Positions 60,454-64,000 of a stretch of 64,000 nucleotides of DNA are shown piece after piece. The DNA comes from Burkholderiaceae bacterium (GTDB taxonomy: Bacteria; Pseudomonadota; Gammaproteobacteria; Burkholderiales; Burkholderiaceae_C), in the NCBI GenBank assembly GCA_026125795.1, contig JAHCKM010000001.1:1612001-1676000 (forward strand), given 5' to 3'. The position numbers and the translations under genes are program-made. How positions within the stretch are numbered: position 1 is the first letter of the stretch; every line of letters starts with the position of its first letter. The notes below the pieces were generated by a model, which was given only the letters and a program-made list of their open reading frames with translations, was not told where the DNA came from and searched no databases.

Positions 60454-61356
60454 CTAGCCCTTGGCGCGCGCTCCAAACACCGCACGTGCGACCGCAACGA
60501 ACGGGTCGACCAGTGGGCTCGCGAGGTCGCGGCGCCAGCAGGCGGCCACGTCAAAGCGCTCGGCGGCGTCCTGCAACGGCCGCAGCACCACGCCTGTGGG
60601 CGCACCCGCCGCGGCACAGGCTGGCACGATGGCATAACCTTCGCCGGCCAGCACCAGCGCCATCGCGGCGTGCACGGTCTCGACGCGCTCGACCACCTGC
60701 ATGGTCACCCGGTGGCGCCTCAGCAGCGACGAAACCAGCGACGTGTCGGCATCTTCCTTGAGCGTCGGCAGGCCGACCAGGCGCAGCCCCTGCAGCCGCG
60801 CCACCGGAACCGCCCTTGATCGCGACAGCGGCGAGTGCGACGGCATGGCCACGCGCAGCGGCTCCGAGCCGACCATGGCGCTCACCAGATCGGCGCGTGT
60901 CGGCTGCGGCATGCACAGCCCGATGGTCACCTTGTGGCTGAGGATCTGCGCCTCGCAGGTCAACGCACTCATCTCGACGAACTGCAGCTCCACGTTGGGC
61001 ATCGCCTTGCGCCACGCCGGCACCAGCCGCGGCAGCCAGGCATAACCCAGCGAGAACATGTAGCCGATCGACAGGCGGCCGCGGCGTCCGCCGGCGATGG
61101 CGCGTGCCGACTCGAACCCTTCGTTGGCCAGCGCCAGCGCCTCGCGGGCGCGCGCGTAGAGCGCACTGCCCGCATCGGTCAGGCGCATGCCGCCGGGCCC
61201 GCGGTGGAACAGCGCCGCGCCGATCTGCGTCTCGAGGTTGCGGATGTGCACCGACAGCGGCGGCTGCGCCATGTGCAGCTGCTGCGCCGCCTTGCCGACG
61301 CTGCCGGCCTCCGCCACGGCCACGAAGTGGCGCAGGCTCTTGAACTCGTGGGGCAT
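60454..61356 (-). CDS. LysR-family regulator beside the aminotransferase genes
   Basis: A 300-aa LysR-type protein. Helix-turn-helix FVAVAEAGSVGKAAQQLHMA and PPLSVHIRNLETQIGAALFH, then a normal effector domain (LSIGYMFSLGYAWLPRLVPA; LVLAGEGYAIVPACAAAGAP). It lies 96 bases downstream of the aminotransferase gene on the same strand, so it may be transcribed after it or from its own promoter. Likely target: the aminotransferase and alanine dehydrogenase genes, by neighbourhood only. Confidence 0.87.
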   Translation of the reverse strand: MPHEFKSLRHFVAVAEAGSVGKAAQQLHMAQPPLSVHIRNLETQIGAALFHRGPGGMRLTDAGSALYARAREALALANEGFESARAIAGGRRGRLSIGYMFSLGYAWLPRLVPAWRKAMPNVELQFVEMSALTCEAQILSHKVTIGLCMPQPTRADLVSAMVGSEPLRVAMPSHSPLSRSRAVPVARLQGLRLVGLPTLKEDADTSLVSSLLRRHRVTMQVVERVETVHAAMALVLAGEGYAIVPACAAAGAPTGVVLRPLQDAAERFDVAACWRRDLASPLVDPFVAVARAVFGARAKG

Positions 61357-61452
61357 ATGCGATCGATATGGGCGGTGCGATCGAATGTGTCCCTGCCGGA
61401 TCCAGGTGTCAACCTGGACCGGTCCTCGCTGCCGCCGCAGGGCGGCTGCCGG

Positions 61453-62817
61453 TCAGTCGACCTCTTGCAGCGTCTCGCCCAGCGCGCTGACCAAGTTGTC
61501 GATCTCCGCTGGCGTGCTGGCGAACGGCGGCGCCAGCTGAATCGTGTCGCCGCCGTAGCGCACGTAGAAGCCCTTGCGGTACAGCGCCATCGCCACCTCG
61601 TACGGGCGCCTGGCGGGCTCGCCTGGCGCGGACGCCACCGTGATGCCGGCGGCCAGGCCGAAGTTGCGGATGTCGGTCACGTGCCGCGCGGTGTGCAGGC
61701 CGTGCACCGCGTTCTCGAACTTCGGCGCCAGCTCGCGCACCTGTTCGATCGCGTGCTCGCGCGCCAGCAGGTCCATCGTCGCGATGCCCGCGGCGCACGC
61801 CACCGGATGCGCCGAGTAGGTGTAGCCGTGCGGGAACTCGAGCATGTACTCCGGTCCGCCGGCGGCCATGAAGGTGTCGTAGATCTCCTGCCGGGCCACC
61901 ACACCGCCGAGCGGCTGCACGCCGTTGGTCACCTGCTTGGCGAACGTCATCAGGTCGGGCGTGACCCCGAAGGCCTCGGCCCCGGTCCAGTGGCCGGTGC
62001 GGCCGAACGCGGTGATCACCTCGTCAAAGATCAGCAGCATGCCGTGCTCGGTGCAGATCTCGCGCAGGCGCTGCAGATAGCCGCGCGGCGGCACGATGAC
62101 GCCGGCCGAGCCGGAGAAGGGCTCGACGATCACCGCCGCGATGGTGGACGCGTCGTGCAGCTGGATCAGCTGCAGGAGATCATCGGCCAGCGCAGCGCCG
62201 TGCGGGCCCTCGGCGGGCGGCATGCCGCGGTGGAAGCTGCCCGCCGGCGGCTGCGTGTGCGGCAGGTGGTCCGCCTCCACGCCTTGGCCGAACAGCTTGC
62301 GGTTGCCCACCATGCCACCGACCGAGATGCCGCCAAAGTTGACGCCGTGATAGCCCTTGGCGCGACCGATCAGGCGCGACTTGCCGGCCTGGCCGCGGAT
62401 GCGCCAGTACGCACGCGCCATCTTCAGTGCGGTGTCGGCCGCCTCCGAACCCGAGCCGCAGAAGAACACGCGGTTCAGGCCGGCCGGCACCCGCTCGACG
62501 ATCTTGTTCGCCAGCTCGAACGACAGCGGGTGCGCGAACTGGAAAGCCGGTGAATAGTCGAGCGTCTCGGCCTGCCGGCTCAGCGTATCGACGATTTCCT
62601 TGTGGCCGTGACCCAGGCCGGTGCACCACAGGCCGGACAGCCCGTCGAACACCCGGCGGCCGTCGTGCGTGGTGTACCAGCGCCCTGCGGCGCCGGTGAT
62701 CAGGCGCGGGTTCGCCAGGAACTGCCGATTGCCGGTAAACGGCATCCAGTGTGCGGCCAGCCACGCGGCATCGGTGTGGGTCGTGGCGGTTGAGCTGTGG
62801 GGGTCGCGTGCATTCAT
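61453..62817 (-). CDS. Class III omega-amino acid:pyruvate aminotransferase
   Basis: A 454-aa PLP enzyme. It has RVFFCGSGSEAADTALKMAR (PLP phosphate contact GSEA), MLLIFDEVITAFGRTGHWTG (Asp holding the pyridine N), and TPDLMTFAKQVTNGVQPLGG with the Schiff-base Lys (near 290). The pattern fits beta-alanine/omega-amino acid:pyruvate transaminases. The amino group would go to pyruvate giving alanine, which the adjacent dehydrogenase can turn back to pyruvate and ammonia. Nine bases separate it from ald. Confidence 0.88.
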   Translation of the reverse strand: MNARDPHSSTATTHTDAAWLAAHWMPFTGNRQFLANPRLITGAAGRWYTTHDGRRVFDGLSGLWCTGLGHGHKEIVDTLSRQAETLDYSPAFQFAHPLSFELANKIVERVPAGLNRVFFCGSGSEAADTALKMARAYWRIRGQAGKSRLIGRAKGYHGVNFGGISVGGMVGNRKLFGQGVEADHLPHTQPPAGSFHRGMPPAEGPHGAALADDLLQLIQLHDASTIAAVIVEPFSGSAGVIVPPRGYLQRLREICTEHGMLLIFDEVITAFGRTGHWTGAEAFGVTPDLMTFAKQVTNGVQPLGGVVARQEIYDTFMAAGGPEYMLEFPHGYTYSAHPVACAAGIATMDLLAREHAIEQVRELAPKFENAVHGLHTARHVTDIRNFGLAAGITVASAPGEPARRPYEVAMALYRKGFYVRYGGDTIQLAPPFASTPAEIDNLVSALGETLQEVD

Positions 62818-62826
62818 GGTGGTTCC

Positions 62827-63942
62827 TCAGGCGATTGCCGCCTCGGCGGCGCGGTAGGCGTATCCCAGGTCGTGTGCCACCGCTTCGTGGGTGACCTCGC
62901 CGAGGCACACGTTCAATCCGTTGCGCAGGTGCGGGTCCTGCCGCATCGCGGCCGCCCATCCCAGGTCGGCCAAGGCCAGTCCGTGGGCCAGCGTGGCGTT
63001 GTTCAGCGCCAGCGTCGATGTGCGCGCCACGGCGCCGGGCATGTTGGCGACGCAGTAGTGCACCACGCCGTCGACCCGATAGGTCGGATCGTCGTGCGTC
63101 GTCGGTCTGGAGGTTTCGAAGCAGCCGCCCTGGTCGATCGCCACGTCGACCACCACGCTGCCCGGCTTCATCGCCGACACGATCTGGCGCGTGACCAGCT
63201 TGGGCGCGGCAGCGCCTGGAACCAGCACGCCGCCGATCACGACATCGGCGTCGAGCACGGCCTCTTCGATGGAGGCTGCGGTGGAGTACCGCGTGCCGAC
63301 GCGGTTGCCGAACAGAAGATCGAGATGGCGCAGCCGCTCGGCGTTCTTGTCCAGCACCGTCACGCGCGCGCCCATGCCCACCGCCATCTGCAGCGCATGG
63401 GTGCCGACCACGCCGCCGCCGATGATCACCACGTGCGCAGCGGCCACGCCGGGCACGCCGCCGAGCAGCACGCCCATGCCGCCCTTTGACTTTTCGAGGT
63501 GCGCGGCGGCCGCGTGGATCGCCATGCGGCCGGCCACCTCGCTCATCGGCGCCAGCAACGGCAGCCCGCCACCGGGTGCCGTGATGGTCTCGTAGGCCAC
63601 GCACACGGCGCCCGACTGCAGCAGCGCCGCCGTCTGCCGGGGGTCGGGCGCCAGGTGCAGGTAGGTGTACAGCACCTGGCCGCGCCGCAACATCGCGCAC
63701 TCGGCCGGTTGCGGCTCCTTCACCTTGACGATCATCTCGGCCTCGCCGAACACGCTGGCGGCATCGGGTGCGATGCGCGCCCCGGCCTGCTGGTACTGCG
63801 CGTCGCTCATGCCGATCGCGGCGCCGGCGCCGGATTGCACCAGCACCTGGTGGCCGTGCGCGACGAACTCGCGCACGCTCGCCGGCGTCAGGCCGACCCG
63901 GTATTCATGGTTCTTGATCTCGGTGGGGACACCGATGCGCAT
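62827..63942 (-). CDS. ald: Alanine dehydrogenase
   Basis: A 371-aa NAD-dependent enzyme. It begins MRIGVPTEIKNHEYRVGLTP, has the substrate Lys in MIVKVKEPQPAE (near 74), the catalytic His in LYTYLHLAPDP (near 96), and the NAD loop VVIIGGGVVGTHALQMAVGM (near 172). It deaminates L-alanine to pyruvate and ammonia. The length matches the family. First gene of the pair, preceded by AGGAG. Confidence 0.95.
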   Translation of the reverse strand: MRIGVPTEIKNHEYRVGLTPASVREFVAHGHQVLVQSGAGAAIGMSDAQYQQAGARIAPDAASVFGEAEMIVKVKEPQPAECAMLRRGQVLYTYLHLAPDPRQTAALLQSGAVCVAYETITAPGGGLPLLAPMSEVAGRMAIHAAAAHLEKSKGGMGVLLGGVPGVAAAHVVIIGGGVVGTHALQMAVGMGARVTVLDKNAERLRHLDLLFGNRVGTRYSTAASIEEAVLDADVVIGGVLVPGAAAPKLVTRQIVSAMKPGSVVVDVAIDQGGCFETSRPTTHDDPTYRVDGVVHYCVANMPGAVARTSTLALNNATLAHGLALADLGWAAAMRQDPHLRNGLNVCLGEVTHEAVAHDLGYAYRAAEAAIA

Positions 63943-63967
63943 ACCCGCTCCTCGCGCCGTCGCGATG

Positions 63968-63991
63968 CACCATGGTGGCGTGGTCCATGGT
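63968..63991. promoter_or_regulatory. Repeated CCATGGT motif upstream of ald
   Basis: CACCATGGTG (63968-63977) is a perfect 10-base palindrome, and CCATGGT recurs at 63985-63991, 15 bases further. They lie 26-49 bases upstream of the ald start and could be a regulator site; the window ends here. Confidence 0.35.
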
Positions 63992-64000
63992 TGAATACAA

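Noticed and set aside
1-64000. CRISPR arrays, prophage genes, insertion sequences, rRNA
   Set aside because: I looked for regular direct repeats, transposase or integrase motifs, terminal inverted repeats and rRNA segments and found none. The only dispersed repeats are the operon spacers.

Overview
The window is GC-rich, densely coded DNA from a Gram-negative bacterium. The mix of genes points to the Burkholderiales (Betaproteobacteria): a Bug-family (TctC) binding protein, TAXI and DctQM TRAP transporters, a Liv-type ABC operon, msbA, tolB-pal-cpoB and many LysR/AraC regulators. My impression that it belongs near Rubrivivax, Leptothrix, Ideonella or Methylibium rests on the style of the repeated operon spacers and is an inference. 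I see no prophage, insertion sequence, CRISPR array or rRNA.

Layout. 1-118 holds the start of an MFS transporter. 247-3726 is a large AsmA-like DUF748 protein. 3790-7084 (minus) is msbA, a peroxidase-related AhpD-like enzyme and an SDR. 7223-10065 is tolB-pal-cpoB without tolQRA. 10177-13238 carries a cyclase-family hydrolase, a YeeE/YedE sulfur transporter and tcdA, followed directly by two tRNA-Lys genes (anticodons TTT and CTT) and a terminator. 13777-18784 looks like a stress and housekeeping block: mtfA, a universal stress protein, DUF2062, an NhaR-like LysR, a Bax-inhibitor-1 protein and a TerB-like protein. 19161-20886 is a divergent LysR/azoR pair.

21259-37859 is the centre of the window: seventeen genes on one strand, many overlapping by 1-4 bases. 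They are a Bug binding protein, a CaiB-type CoA-transferase, an AraC regulator, an SCP-x-like thiolase, a pair of small MaoC-type hydratase subunits, three acyl-CoA dehydrogenases, two acyl-CoA ligases, an enoyl-CoA hydratase, two SDRs, a second thiolase and two hotdog proteins. A TRAP permease pair (38164-40442) without its binding protein follows. Together they look like a complete import, activation and beta-oxidation route for an unidentified branched, cyclic or steroid-like acid.

40622-46307 holds two regulator-controlled modules: AraC/SDR/GNAT, and a membrane-fused alpha/beta hydrolase divergent from an AraC gene. 46527-52410 (minus) is a branched-chain amino-acid type ABC transporter operon led by a nitronate-monooxygenase-like flavoprotein. 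52849-55086 is a class A penicillin-binding protein. 55429-58634 is a TAXI-TRAP transporter. 59040-63942 (minus) is an M23 peptidase, a LysR regulator, an omega-aminotransferase and alanine dehydrogenase.

The most unusual sequence-level signal is a family of intra-operon spacers. Five gene junctions, in two unrelated operons, carry the same 17-base core (GCCGGGCCGCTCCCAAG), always starting within about 20 bases after a stop codon and always in the sense orientation. The spacer between the two genes is also open as a mini-reading frame that starts on the upstream stop (ATGA or GTGA) and, in four of five copies, ends on the downstream start (ATGA). Two further, unrelated hairpin-rich spacers (4543-4714 and 9136-9270) show the same kind of chaining.
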